Positions 22,534 through 31,753 of a stretch of 64,000 nt of DNA are shown one piece after another. Under the pieces are notes generated by a model. It saw only the letters and a list, made by a program, of their open reading frames with translations, did not search any database and was not told the DNA's origin. Every line of letters starts with the position of its first letter. Position 1 is the first letter of the stretch. A program made the translations under genes and the position numbers. Source of the stretch: Candidatus Phelpsiimicrobium noxiivivens (GTDB lineage Bacteria; Omnitrophota; Gorgyraeia; Velamenicoccales; Velamenicoccaceae); assembly GCA_001873995.1 (NCBI GenBank), contig MNVR01000032.1:1-64000 (forward strand), in the 5' to 3' direction.

Positions 22534-24714
22534 ATGCCTATTTATACGTCAGGCCAGAATGTAAGGTCAGGAGTCCCGTTAGGCGGTATAGGCGCCGGCA
22601 AGCTTGATATAATGCCGACTGGTGTTCTTGACAATTTTACTTTTTTAAATAACATCCATAAGCCCCTTAACTCCGGCGATCCTAAAGACTTAAGCGGTGT
22701 TCCGGGATTCAATTTTGTTCTCTGGGTAAAAGACAAAAATAAAAAGTTCTTAAAGCTTCTGTCTACCCAGCCTGTCCTGGATTGCTCTAATATTGAGTCT
22801 ATTAAGTTCAACGGTTCTTTTCCTTTCGCGCGTTTAGATTATCAGGGCCGTGATCTGCCGATAGAAGTGAGCCTTGAGGCGTTTTCGCCTTTCGTAAAGC
22901 ATGATGAAAAAAGTTCAGGCATGCCATTCGCGTTCTTTAAGTTTAAGTTGACCAATACTCTATCGCGTTCTGTGAGCGTCTCTCTTATGGGCGTTGGGCG
23001 CAACATCATCGGTGATTGGGCTGTCGGCCGTTTCAATCAGGTAGTTGATATGGATAAGGCCCTTAACCTGTACTTTTATAATAAAAAGGCCCAGAGCCAC
23101 GACCCAGCCGCGGGTGAGATGGGCTTAAGCCTTCTCAAGAATAAAAAATTAGAATGCAGTTATCTTGGCGAGTGGAATATGCAGTCCCGCCATTTTGTAT
23201 TTGATAAGACAAGCTTGACGCTGGCAGAGGCGTGCGGGGTTTTAGGTGTGGATGGCCTTTTGCCCAATATCAATACTGAAAAATGCGTGGCCGCTGAAAG
23301 TTTTCAGCTTGGCGGTTCAGTAGCCGCTAAGCATCTGTTAAAGCCAAAGTCGTCGGTGACCGTGACATTTGTTTTATCGTGGTATTTTCCGGGTTTTGGC
23401 GAGGGCCACAGTTATGAGGCGTGGTTTAGGTCAGTCCTAGAAGTATCTCAGTATGCCTGCGAGCACTATGACGAACTTCTCACAGGCACAAGAGCATGGA
23501 TGAAGGAACTAAACGCTTTAAATATTGCCCCATGGCTTAAAGACGCGCTGTCCAATAATCTTTATCCTTTAGTATCAAGCAGTTTATGGTCTAAGAGAGG
23601 CAGGTTCGGCATTTTTGAATCTCCGCAGGCGTGCCCTCTTCTGGGGACCATGGATGTGCGCTTCTACGGCTCTTTGCCTCTGGCATTCTTTTTTCCCGCG
23701 CTTGAATTAAAGGAGATGCTGGAATTCGCCGAGGCGCAAAGGCCTCAGGGTTATATCCCGCATGACTTAGGTTCTAAGAGAAGCGACCTTCCTTCCAACA
23801 GCACCAACGGTTTTTTCTGGAAGGATGTTAATTCTAAATTCATTCTGCTTACCTACAGGGATTTTTTGATGTCCCAAGACGAGGGCTTTTTAAAAAAGAC
23901 ATATCCTTTTGTCAAAAAGGCTTTTTATTGGCTGGTTGCTGCGGATAAGAATAAAGATTATCTGCCTGACAACGAGGGCCCTGACCAGACTTTTGACCTC
24001 TGGAGTTTTTATGGCGCGAGTTCTTATACTTCAAGTATTTTTTTGGCTGCTCTCCTTGCTCTTGAGCGTATCGCGGCGCTAATGCATGATGAAGAAATGG
24101 TTAAAGAAGCCTCCTTGTGGTTTAAAAAAGGCGGGGTTAGCTTTGAGAAAAAACTATGGCGTAAAAAGTATTTTATAGCGTATAATAATGCTAAAGAAGG
24201 ATTGTCCGAAAAGCAGATAGCGCACCATGTTAAGACTCAGAAAGTAAATATTTCTTGCATGGCATCTCAGCTGGCGGGGCAATGGATAGCGCACCTTTTG
24301 GGATTGGGGTATATTGTTTCTCAGGATAAGGTGCGAAAAGCCGTGAGCACAATATTTGAGTTAAATGGCTCAGCATCTGCTTTTGGAGTAGTAAACGCCG
24401 TATCAGAAAGCGGCGAAAAAGACAGGTCAAACTGGCATTCTGAAAATATATGGTTTGGAATGACGTATTGCCTGGCGAGCCTCGCTATTTATGAAGGTTT
24501 TCAGGAGCAGGGCTTAGAGCTTGCCAAAAAAGCGTGGGATAACGCGGTATTAAATGTCAGAAATCCATGGGATCAGCCTGATATGTATTCTTCCACCGAC
24601 GGCAGCTATATTTTTGGTGACCACTATATGAGGAACATGGTGATCTGGTCGCTTCTTTTCGCGTTAGGCCGAAAAGATAAAAAAATAGAGGAATTCCTGA
24701 GGTTTAAAAAGTGA
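22534..24714 (+). CDS. GH116-like glucosidase (GBA2/DUF608-type)
   Basis: This 726-residue protein opens with GVPLGGIGAGKLDI, the hallmark of the GH116/bile-acid-glucosidase family N-terminal domain. Its (alpha/alpha)6 barrel includes PDNEGPDQTFDLW followed by GASSYTSSIFLAAL, matching the region that holds the catalytic acid Asp in this family. No signal peptide is present, so it is probably cytosolic and hydrolyses imported beta-glucosides or beta-xylosides. It is tightly linked to the TPR gene upstream and overlaps the ROK regulator by GTGA. Exact substrate not determined. Confidence 0.8.
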   Translation: MPIYTSGQNVRSGVPLGGIGAGKLDIMPTGVLDNFTFLNNIHKPLNSGDPKDLSGVPGFNFVLWVKDKNKKFLKLLSTQPVLDCSNIESIKFNGSFPFARLDYQGRDLPIEVSLEAFSPFVKHDEKSSGMPFAFFKFKLTNTLSRSVSVSLMGVGRNIIGDWAVGRFNQVVDMDKALNLYFYNKKAQSHDPAAGEMGLSLLKNKKLECSYLGEWNMQSRHFVFDKTSLTLAEACGVLGVDGLLPNINTEKCVAAESFQLGGSVAAKHLLKPKSSVTVTFVLSWYFPGFGEGHSYEAWFRSVLEVSQYACEHYDELLTGTRAWMKELNALNIAPWLKDALSNNLYPLVSSSLWSKRGRFGIFESPQACPLLGTMDVRFYGSLPLAFFFPALELKEMLEFAEAQRPQGYIPHDLGSKRSDLPSNSTNGFFWKDVNSKFILLTYRDFLMSQDEGFLKKTYPFVKKAFYWLVAADKNKDYLPDNEGPDQTFDLWSFYGASSYTSSIFLAALLALERIAALMHDEEMVKEASLWFKKGGVSFEKKLWRKKYFIAYNNAKEGLSEKQIAHHVKTQKVNISCMASQLAGQWIAHLLGLGYIVSQDKVRKAVSTIFELNGSASAFGVVNAVSESGEKDRSNWHSENIWFGMTYCLASLAIYEGFQEQGLELAKKAWDNAVLNVRNPWDQPDMYSSTDGSYIFGDHYMRNMVIWSLLFALGRKDKKIEEFLRFKK

Positions 24715-25916
24715 AAGAACCATATTTTAAGGGCGAAAATTTATCGGAGCGCGCGCGCAAGAATTTGTTCATACTTGACGCTATCCGTCGCCGCGGCCCT
24801 ATAAGCAAGACTGATATCTCGGGCCTCATCGGGCTCAACGTCGTCACTGTGTCTAATTATGTTGATGAATTCCTGCGTCATAAGATAGTTTTTGAAAAAG
24901 AGTTTGATATATCAAAGGGCGGCCGCAGGCCTTTGCTTTTGGACCTGAATACATCGGCAGGCTATTCCGTAGGCATCGGCGTCAATTTATTGAGCACCAT
25001 GGGCGTTGTGACGGACTTAAGCGGTAAGGTTATGCTTGAGGTCAAGAGAGAAAAGTTAACCCATACCGCCAAAGAGGCTGTTGATACGGTGATTGAGATC
25101 ATCACGGAAATTTTAGATAAAGCAAAAGGAGTGCACCCGAAGATAAAGGGTATTGGTATAGCCATGGGCGGCGTGGTTGATTCACGCAGGGAAAAAGTCC
25201 GTTGGCCGGAAAGGGTGGGAGATAGTTACCACTACGTTGATGTAACTGTTCCCTTAAAAGACATCCTGGAACGCGAATTTCGTTTTCCAGTAATGATAGA
25301 GAATGACGCGACCTTAGCTTGTTTCGGCGAGCAGTGGCTCGCGCTTGAGTCAGATGTCAAAGATCTCGTGTATATGTTCTCAGGCGTGGGCTGCGGCATA
25401 ATGCTCAACAACGAGATCTACCGCGGGGCATCAGGATGCGCCGGAGAGGTAGCGATACATAGCGACAAAAGAGAGACGCCTTATTTCTTGGAGAGGTGGG
25501 AGGCTGACCTCGGTATCAAACAGGATTATCTAAAGGCGATGAAGTGGAATAAAAAAGGCGCGGATGCCTTTGGCGCCGCGGTTGTAGGAGAAACGACTTT
25601 ATCGGCGATATTTGAGTCTGCCAAGAAGGGCGCGTCTCCTGCCGTGGATGTCATCAGAGAAGCGGGTAGGCGGTTAGGTATCCGTGTAGCGCATCTCGTA
25701 AATCTTTTAAATCCTGAAATGGTCATTATAGGCGGCGGCATAGAGCAGGCAGGCATGCATTTGATAGAAGAGGTAAAGGCCGCTGTCAGCGAGTGGTGTT
25801 TCCAGGAAACAGCAAATGCCGTCAAGATTGTCCCTTCCAGATTAGGGGAAGCAGCCGCGGCTTTAGGCGCGGCCAGCCTTATTACCCGCCATACCTTTGC
25901 CGAGCTCAGCGATTGA
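24711..25916 (+). CDS. ROK-family transcriptional regulator (NagC/XylR type)
   Basis: An N-terminal winged helix (about residues 15-70: ISKTDISGLIGLNVVTVSNYVDE) is joined to a ROK sugar-kinase-like domain with IENDATLACFGE (about residue 197) and a conserved glycine-rich end (EMVIIGGGIEQAG). The usual Cys-rich zinc motif of ROK kinases and repressors is missing (the segment reads IHSDKRETPYF), and the ATP-loop Asp-x-Gly is altered, so it probably senses a sugar without phosphorylating it. The GTG start overlaps the GH116 gene, which suggests local control of the glycan operon. Confidence 0.82.
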   Translation: MKEPYFKGENLSERARKNLFILDAIRRRGPISKTDISGLIGLNVVTVSNYVDEFLRHKIVFEKEFDISKGGRRPLLLDLNTSAGYSVGIGVNLLSTMGVVTDLSGKVMLEVKREKLTHTAKEAVDTVIEIITEILDKAKGVHPKIKGIGIAMGGVVDSRREKVRWPERVGDSYHYVDVTVPLKDILEREFRFPVMIENDATLACFGEQWLALESDVKDLVYMFSGVGCGIMLNNEIYRGASGCAGEVAIHSDKRETPYFLERWEADLGIKQDYLKAMKWNKKGADAFGAAVVGETTLSAIFESAKKGASPAVDVIREAGRRLGIRVAHLVNLLNPEMVIIGGGIEQAGMHLIEEVKAAVSEWCFQETANAVKIVPSRLGEAAAALGAASLITRHTFAELSD

Positions 25917-26004
25917 CGCAGAAAACGTCAGACCGGCGCAACACAGAAAGTGTGGGCCTTGCTGATACCATATAAAGGAGGGGTCCAATTCCTTATAAGC
26001 GCCG

Positions 26005-26078
26005 GGTCTAACCTATTGGTCTAACCCCCTGGCAGATAATAAGTAAACCCCGTTAGAGAATTTTGTTATCTAACGGGG
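26005..26078 (+). promoter_or_regulatory. Direct repeat and strong hairpin downstream of the ROK gene
   Basis: GGTCTAACC occurs at 26005-26013 and 26018-26026. A perfect 10-bp stem CCCCGTTAGA/TCTAACGGGG spans 26048-26078 with an 11-base loop. It is followed by TAAAATGAAA rather than a T run, so it could end transcription only weakly; operator or RNA-stability roles are equally possible. Confidence 0.45.
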
Positions 26079-26105
26079 TAAAATGAAAAAAGAGATAAAT
26101 TTTTC

Positions 26106-26134
26106 TTGCGTTACTCCTTATATTATGATATATC
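26106..26134 (+). promoter_or_regulatory. Possible promoter for the coiled-coil gene
   Basis: TTGCGT (26106-26111), 17-bp spacer and TATATC (26129-26134) are followed 22 bases later by ATG 26157 with AGGGAGG in between. The match to the sigma-70 consensus is moderate. Confidence 0.35.
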
Positions 26135-26156
26135 TACATCTAATAAGGGAGGTGTA

Positions 26157-27374
26157 ATGAATAGTAAAATTAAGATTTTGCTCGTCGGCTTAGCCGTCGT
26201 ATGTGCTATCTCTTTGGTTATCGCCTTCCAATTAAATGCCGTTACTAAAACTCTTCGTAATCAACTTAGCTCAGAAGAACAAGCATTCGCCCAGGAAAAA
26301 CAGAGCCTCAACCGCCAATTGGCCGCTTTATTAGAAAGTAAAAAGAAGTTGGATGTTGAACTTGGCGACCTGCGCGCAAAATTTGATTCCCTTAAAAAAG
26401 ATAAAGATGGGCTGCAGGGTAAATTTGAGCTCGTGACAAAAGAACGCGCCAGCCTCGTAGAGAAGGTCCAGGATATGGCGTCTCAAAAGAAAAAATTGGA
26501 AGAAGAAGTAGTTAAGCTTAAACAGTCAGGCGCGGATACTTCGGCCACAGCCCCTATTTCCGCTGGCGGCGTGTCTAAAGACGACGCGTATTGGGCGACT
26601 GTCCTAAGAGATAAGGCATCGCTTGAAATAAAAGTTGCCAGCCTGGAAAAAGAGCTCTCAGATGTGCAGTTGAAGACCTCAACCGCCATGGAGGAAGGGC
26701 GCAAGCTGGATTTGCAGCTCAAGACCGTTACCGAGGCCAGGGGTGACTTGGATCGTCGGATAGTTTACAATGAGAAGTTAGCCGAGACCTTATCGGAAGA
26801 TCTAGTCCGTGAGAAGAGGGATAAGAAGGCTATAGTTGACCAACTTGAGAATTTAAGGCGGGAGAATTTTGAATTAAAGACGCGGCTCATGGCTATGGGC
26901 GATAAAAAGGTTTCCCTGGAAGGTAAGCTCGTGGACCTTCAGCAGGAACGCGAGATCCTTTCCAAGCGGCTCGCTGAATTAGACCAGATCTTGCAGGACC
27001 GCGTGGACCAGATAATTCAGGTCAAGGATGATATTAAGGCTGTGCGTTCCGAGGCCAAAGAGGCCAACACTAAAGATAGCCGCGTTGTGTCATTACAGCC
27101 TATCGTTGTCAAAGCCTCAGAAAAGGCCTCTTCAAATAAGAATAAGCCGGCGAGCGCCGGCCAGGTTTTAGCTATTAATGAAGAAAACAATTTCGTCATT
27201 GTGGATATGGGTGAGGACGACGGCGCCAAAGTCGGCCAGGCCCTTACTATTTTCCGCAATAGCCAGAAGGTCGCGACAGTTGAGGTCATCCAGACAAGAA
27301 AAGAGATCTCCGCGGCGGATATCAAGAGCGTGACTGCGGGTTCTAAGATCAAAATAGGGGATATGGTCAGTTAG
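26157..27374 (+). CDS. Membrane-anchored coiled-coil protein with C-terminal beta domain
   Basis: ATG 26157 is chosen because AGGGAGG lies seven bases upstream. An N-terminal transmembrane helix (about residues 5-24: ILLVGLAVVCAISLVIAF) is followed by a long heptad-rich coiled coil (about 30-310) and a Lys/Asn linker. A small beta-rich end (AGQVLAINEENNFVIVDMG ... KIKIGDMVS, about 330-405) looks like the barrel found at the end of envelope-spanning coiled-coil proteins. I do not recognise a named family. It is likely an envelope structural protein; the regulators on either side give no direct hint. Confidence 0.6.
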   Translation: MNSKIKILLVGLAVVCAISLVIAFQLNAVTKTLRNQLSSEEQAFAQEKQSLNRQLAALLESKKKLDVELGDLRAKFDSLKKDKDGLQGKFELVTKERASLVEKVQDMASQKKKLEEEVVKLKQSGADTSATAPISAGGVSKDDAYWATVLRDKASLEIKVASLEKELSDVQLKTSTAMEEGRKLDLQLKTVTEARGDLDRRIVYNEKLAETLSEDLVREKRDKKAIVDQLENLRRENFELKTRLMAMGDKKVSLEGKLVDLQQEREILSKRLAELDQILQDRVDQIIQVKDDIKAVRSEAKEANTKDSRVVSLQPIVVKASEKASSNKNKPASAGQVLAINEENNFVIVDMGEDDGAKVGQALTIFRNSQKVATVEVIQTRKEISAADIKSVTAGSKIKIGDMVS

Positions 27375-27378
27375 GCGA

Positions 27379-27392
27379 GCCTGCCGGCAGGC
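27379..27392. repeat. GCCTGCCGGCAGGC palindrome
   Basis: This is a perfect 14-bp palindrome just after the coiled-coil gene. A longer relative lies at 55709-55728. The directly following GCCTGCGGGGCAAGCCTGCGGGC (about 27427-27449) is a related degenerate repeat. Confidence 0.8.
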
Positions 27393-27467
27393 CTTGGTTG
27401 CTATCCATTCAATAGTAAGAAAAGAGCCTGCGGGGCAAGCCTGCGGGCTTTACAATTTATTCCGCTT

Positions 27468-28484
27468 ATGAAAAAAACTAAAAAAATGATAAGTATTGAA
27501 GATATAGCGCTTGCCGCGAGTGTGTCTATAACGACTGTTTCGCGCGTGATCAATAAATTTCCTACTGTTAAAGAAGCGAACCGCAAAAGTGTGGAAGAGG
27601 CCATAAAAAAATTCAATTTTAAACCCAATCTTTCTGCCCAGCGATTGGCAAGCGGTTCCAATAATACCATAGGCCTTGAAATACCCCGCTATGAAGGTAT
27701 TTTTTATTCATTTTACGCCATGGAAATATTCCGAAGCGTAGGCATAGCCTGTGACACGTTTAAAGTGGATTTTCTTATGCATCTGACTGACGGCAAGAGT
27801 TCCATAAATGCCTCGGCTATAGGTGGTGTCGTTTTCGCGGATGTCATCAATAATAAAAAGCACGTTGAAGACATGTTGGCATTAGGCATGCCCGTTGTCC
27901 TTATGAATTATATGTCAACGGACTTAGAAGAGGCGTCAAGCGTTTCTGTGGATAATCTAAAGGGCGCCAAGACCGCCACGGAATATCTTATTAGCCTTGG
28001 GCATGAAAAAATAGCTTTTGTCTCAGGAGACCTCATGACCCAGGCAGCGCAAGAGAGGATGTCAGGTTACAGGGCATCTTTAGAAAAATCAGGCATTGCT
28101 ATCCAAGATGAGTATATTTTAAAAGGAGATTATTCGCGCAAATCCGCGCGCGCCGCGACTGAGCGCATCCTTGAATTAAAACAGAAGCCTACGGCTATAT
28201 TCGTATCAAGCGATGATATGGCTAGTGAGGTTGTTACGGTGTTAATGGAAAATGGGCTTAAGGTCCCTGACGATATGTCGATCATAGGTTTTGACGATGA
28301 CCCTGTATGCCTTTACGGGCCGGTGTCGTTGACGACCATGATGCAGCCTTTAAAAGAAATGGCGCAGATGGCAGTTAAAGAGCTATATTTGAAAATGCAG
28401 GACCCGGACCGCGCGGTAAACCGCATCGTGTTGTCTCCGGAACTGATCATCAGGGATTCCGTGCGGTCGCCAAGACAGGGCTAA
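27468..28484 (+). CDS. LacI-family transcriptional regulator
   Basis: The N-terminal helix-turn-helix (about residues 8-30: SIEDIALAASVSITTVSRVIN) and hinge (NLSAQRLASG) are typical. The periplasmic-binding-protein-like ligand domain follows, ending in MIGFDD-type and REMAQMAV-type blocks (SIIGFDDDPVCLYGPVSLTT, KEMAQMAVKEL). Its 338 residues fit the family. It is a good candidate for binding the palindromes upstream of the glycan locus, with a sugar as inducer. The next gene starts four bases after its stop. Confidence 0.88.
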   Translation: MKKTKKMISIEDIALAASVSITTVSRVINKFPTVKEANRKSVEEAIKKFNFKPNLSAQRLASGSNNTIGLEIPRYEGIFYSFYAMEIFRSVGIACDTFKVDFLMHLTDGKSSINASAIGGVVFADVINNKKHVEDMLALGMPVVLMNYMSTDLEEASSVSVDNLKGAKTATEYLISLGHEKIAFVSGDLMTQAAQERMSGYRASLEKSGIAIQDEYILKGDYSRKSARAATERILELKQKPTAIFVSSDDMASEVVTVLMENGLKVPDDMSIIGFDDDPVCLYGPVSLTTMMQPLKEMAQMAVKELYLKMQDPDRAVNRIVLSPELIIRDSVRSPRQG

Positions 28485-28487
28485 AGG

Positions 28488-29522
28488 ATGACAGGATTCT
28501 TATCTGATATAAAAAACAATTTTTTAGCCACAGGCGTGGGAAGCCTGCCTTTTAAAGGCCCTAAGGCCGCTCTTAACTTCGTATTTGACGATCTTTCTTA
28601 TCACATTCCGTTCTGGCCTCAGCTTCCGCAGTCTTCTTTTTATGAAAATATGTATGTCCAGTTCTCTGAACAGATACCAGGCATCCATATAGACGAGGAA
28701 CAAAGGTCTATTTGGGTAGATACCGCGAGCCCCGGCTATATGGGAGAACTTGAGGAGTGTTTTAATAAGTGCCAGGTTTCTGACGTAGGCTACTTCGCCA
28801 TAAGCCGTAAGTCTGCCGAGAGCTTGTATCTTTTTTCGCAAAGGTTGATGGCGTTGAGCTGGCAGGGCTGGGTGAAGGCCCAGATAATAGGCCCTTTTAG
28901 TTTAGGCTTAAGCCTTCTTGATGAAAAGAAGAACCCCATTCTTTATAACGCGGAACTCAGTGAACTTTTGCCTTTGATATTGTCCCTAAAGGCGGCGTGG
29001 CTTATAAAGCAGATAAAAGCGCATGCCAAAACAAAAATGATTATTGTTATTGACGAGCCTTACCTCGTGGCCGTGGGGACAAGCCAGTGTTCTACGCCTA
29101 AAGAGGCGATAGTAGATAAAATAAATCAAATGGCAAGGGTTATCCATGACAACGGCGCCTGCGTAGGCCTGCATTGCTGCGGCAATACGGATTGGGAAAT
29201 GGTCATGTCTATGGATATAGATATCCTGAATTTTGACGCGTATGGTTTTATGGATAAACTCTTTTTATACGAAAAAGCCCTGGATGCTTTTTTAAAAAAA
29301 GGCAGGATACCGGCGATCGGCATTGTGCCTAATAACGATGAGCTCCTGCGGGAAGGCCTTCAGGAGCGGCTCTTTGATATTTTAAAAAAGCGCGCGTCTT
29401 TATTTAAAAATGGCGCTCTTATTACTACGAGCTGTGGCTGTAGCGCGTTATCAGAGGAGTTGACGCGAAAAGCATTTGGCATGTGCGTATCGTTAGCTGA
29501 AAGGCTTAGGGGGGAATTTTAA
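28488..29522 (+). CDS. MetE/UroD-superfamily methyltransferase-like protein
   Basis: This 344-residue TIM-barrel protein resembles the C-terminal half of cobalamin-independent methionine synthase and UroD-like methyltransferases. It starts with TGVGSLPF, has IDEPYL near the middle, GLHCCGNTDW (His and Cys that could bind zinc) and ITTSCGCSAL near the end (a further Cys), in the order used for zinc binding in MetE. It lacks the MetE N-terminal domain. It could move a methyl group to homocysteine or another thiol from a corrinoid or other donor; the donor is unknown. It is translated just after LacI (4-base gap). Confidence 0.65.
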   Translation: MTGFLSDIKNNFLATGVGSLPFKGPKAALNFVFDDLSYHIPFWPQLPQSSFYENMYVQFSEQIPGIHIDEEQRSIWVDTASPGYMGELEECFNKCQVSDVGYFAISRKSAESLYLFSQRLMALSWQGWVKAQIIGPFSLGLSLLDEKKNPILYNAELSELLPLILSLKAAWLIKQIKAHAKTKMIIVIDEPYLVAVGTSQCSTPKEAIVDKINQMARVIHDNGACVGLHCCGNTDWEMVMSMDIDILNFDAYGFMDKLFLYEKALDAFLKKGRIPAIGIVPNNDELLREGLQERLFDILKKRASLFKNGALITTSCGCSALSEELTRKAFGMCVSLAERLRGEF

Positions 29523-29548
29523 CCATGTTTTTAACCGGGGGGTGTAGG

Positions 29549-30139
29549 ATGAAAGTTGCAAGAAGAGCGTTGGGATCGTGTATTATTTTATTTGTGGCCC
29601 TTGCGTTTGCGTCTAGTATTTTCGCTCAGGCTGAGACGGAAGTGGAGACTCTGGAAGGCGTTCAGCAAGAGACGGCGCCAGGAGAAGCTGTTATCCAGGC
29701 AGGATCTCCGGAGCAAGTTGCACCAACAGAACCTGAAGCGCGAGTGATGCCAACAGGATCCGCGGCGTCGGTTGCGCCAGAGCCCGCGGTACCCACAGAG
29801 GCGAAGCCTACTGAGTGGGTTTGGGGAGAAGTTGTCTCTGTTGACGCGGCGAACAAACAGATCGTGATAAAACATCTTGATTATGACACATATGAAGAAG
29901 TCCAGACTATTTTAAAAGTAGGCGATAAGACTCTTTTTGAGAATGTTGCCGCTTTAGGAGATATCAAAGCGGGCAATCATTTAACAGCTGATTTTAAAAT
30001 AGTAGAAGGTTCAAATGTTGCCGATCTTATTGTAGTTGAGAAGGATGCCCAGAGAGAGGGCGCAATCCCGGAAACAGCGGCAACTCCCGAGGCGGCAATA
30101 TCGTCCGTGCCGGGCAATGAGACAACCTTGAGCAACTAA
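29549..30139 (+). CDS. Secreted small protein with Pro/Glu-rich linker
   Basis: ATG 29549, with GGGGTGTAGG just upstream, is preferred over the in-frame ATG 29525. The signal peptide ends near IFAQ, then comes a Glu/Pro/Ala/Thr-rich linker (about 25-90). A compact beta-rich region follows (WGEVVSVDAANKQIVIKHLDY ... GNHLTADFKIVEG, about 92-165), similar in feel to small OB-like secreted domains. The stop overlaps the YggT start (TAATG). No named family recognised. Confidence 0.55.
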   Translation: MKVARRALGSCIILFVALAFASSIFAQAETEVETLEGVQQETAPGEAVIQAGSPEQVAPTEPEARVMPTGSAASVAPEPAVPTEAKPTEWVWGEVVSVDAANKQIVIKHLDYDTYEEVQTILKVGDKTLFENVAALGDIKAGNHLTADFKIVEGSNVADLIVVEKDAQREGAIPETAATPEAAISSVPGNETTLSN

Positions 30140-30441
30140 TGTTTATTGTATCTAATCTTTTGGCAGCTTTTGCGCAGGTCCTGGATGTCGTCTTCACTGT
30201 GTTATACTGGATGATCATTGTCAGGGCTCTGATAAGCTGGGTCAATCCTGATCCTTGCAATCCTATTGTTCAGTTTTTGCAGGCTGTTACAGAGCCGATA
30301 CTAGCTCCTATAAGAAGGCTCTTGCCGCAGGCAATGCGCTGGGGATTGGATATATCACCGATCATTGCCATACTTGCTGTAATGTTCCTTAAGTCGTTTT
30401 TGGTGAGGACCCTTCTTGACTTAACCCAGATCTTGCGTTAA
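30139..30441 (+). CDS. YggT-family membrane protein
   Basis: This is a 100-residue integral membrane protein with two helices and the YggT signature (RALISWVNPDPCNPIVQFLQAVTEPIL, APIRRLLP). Family members occur next to cell-division or pyrroline-5-carboxylate reductase genes and are linked to osmotic or envelope functions. The start codon overlaps the preceding stop. Confidence 0.85.
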   Translation: MFIVSNLLAAFAQVLDVVFTVLYWMIIVRALISWVNPDPCNPIVQFLQAVTEPILAPIRRLLPQAMRWGLDISPIIAILAVMFLKSFLVRTLLDLTQILR

Positions 30442-30523
30442 CAAGATCTGCCCGTAGGGCCGCCTGATTAGATCTCCACTAAGATCTGATCAAGAATGGC
30501 GGGATATAACCCAAATTCTACCT

Positions 30524-31753
30524 ATGCCTCACATATCGCTTCTTAAATTCCTGCTTTTAGTAATTTTATTGGCGTTTTCCGCGTTTTTTTCAGGCGCGGA
30601 GACCGCTTTATTTTCTCTGGATTCCATAAAATTAAGAAGGATAGCGCAGGCAGGTAAAAGCACTTCTCTCATCTTAAAACTGCTTGAGAATTCAATGAAG
30701 TGCCTGACCACTATTCTTTTCGGCAATACGATAGTCAATATCGTCATATCCGCCATCATTACTTCTCTTTTAATTGATTTTTTTGGCAATAATGGTGTCA
30801 GTATTTCCATAGGCGTTACTACGCTTATTTTGCTCTTGTTCGGGGAAGTAACGCCTAAGACCATTGCCATACATAATAACGAGAGATTGTCTTATATTTT
30901 TTCTTTTCCTTTGTATTTTTTCGGCCGCTTGATGTCGCCTTTTCTGTTCCTATCTACAATGGCCTGCGATAATATCATTTCTTTTTTTGGCCTTAATTTA
31001 AAGAAAGAGCCGACGTTGACGGAAGAAGAATTTAAGACTGTTATGGAGATCGGCCATCGCAACGGGGTGGTAGGAAAAAACGAGAAGGAAATGGTTGTTT
31101 CTATTTTAGAGTTGACTACAACCACTGCCCAGGATGTGATGACGCCGCGCATGGATATCAAAGCTATCTCAGACGTCTGGGACAGGGAAAGGGCTGTCTC
31201 TTTTGCCAAGCAGGTAAAGCATTCTAAACTGCCGGTTTACAAGGATTATTATGATAATATCTTCGGCGTTATTTTTACAAGGGAACTTTTTTTAGAAGAG
31301 GCCAAAACCCCTGCCGGGTTGATCAAGCCTGTCATGTTCGTGCCTGAGACCAAAAAAATAAGTGAGCTTATAATGGAGTTCTACAGGCAAAAAGCAAAAA
31401 TAGCTATCGTAGTGGATGAACACGGCGGCACATCTGGGTTAGTGACGTTAGAGGACGTTTTAGCTGAGATCTTCGGAGAGATACACGACGGCGCTGTGGC
31501 TGCCGAGAACCTGATAGAACCGCTTGGCCCAAAAATTTTTCGCGTCGCAGGCAAGGCCCCCATTGATAAAGTGAACGACGATTGCGACCTTTCTATAGCC
31601 CAGGGCGATTATGATACGCTCGCCGGATTTCTTTTGGATAAGTTCGGTAAAATACCTCAGGAAGGCGAACGGATAGGAACCGCCGAAGCTGTCTTTACCA
31701 TTGAAAAAGTATTGGGACGCCGTATTAAGAGCGTCATCTTGGAGAAGAAGTGA
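30524..31753 (+). CDS. CNNM/CorC-type membrane protein with CBS and CorC_HlyC domains
   Basis: The 409 residues comprise an N-terminal DUF21/CNNM transmembrane domain (SAFFSGAETALFSLD near the start; about 1-180), a CBS pair (about 205-325, DVMTPRMDIKAI and HGGTSGLVTLEDVLAEIFG) and a C-terminal CorC_HlyC domain (about 335-405, ILAGFLLDKFGKIP-like). Family members are Mg2+ or Co2+ efflux or Mg2+-homeostasis proteins. A second, shorter paralogue follows with a GTGA overlap, so they probably form a heteromer or a duplicated pair. Confidence 0.85.
   Translation: MPHISLLKFLLLVILLAFSAFFSGAETALFSLDSIKLRRIAQAGKSTSLILKLLENSMKCLTTILFGNTIVNIVISAIITSLLIDFFGNNGVSISIGVTTLILLLFGEVTPKTIAIHNNERLSYIFSFPLYFFGRLMSPFLFLSTMACDNIISFFGLNLKKEPTLTEEEFKTVMEIGHRNGVVGKNEKEMVVSILELTTTTAQDVMTPRMDIKAISDVWDRERAVSFAKQVKHSKLPVYKDYYDNIFGVIFTRELFLEEAKTPAGLIKPVMFVPETKKISELIMEFYRQKAKIAIVVDEHGGTSGLVTLEDVLAEIFGEIHDGAVAAENLIEPLGPKIFRVAGKAPIDKVNDDCDLSIAQGDYDTLAGFLLDKFGKIPQEGERIGTAEAVFTIEKVLGRRIKSVILEKK

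Noticed and set aside
26048-26078. Riboswitch or standard terminator
   Set aside because: The stem is strong but no T tract follows and no known riboswitch core is visible; kept only as a hairpin.
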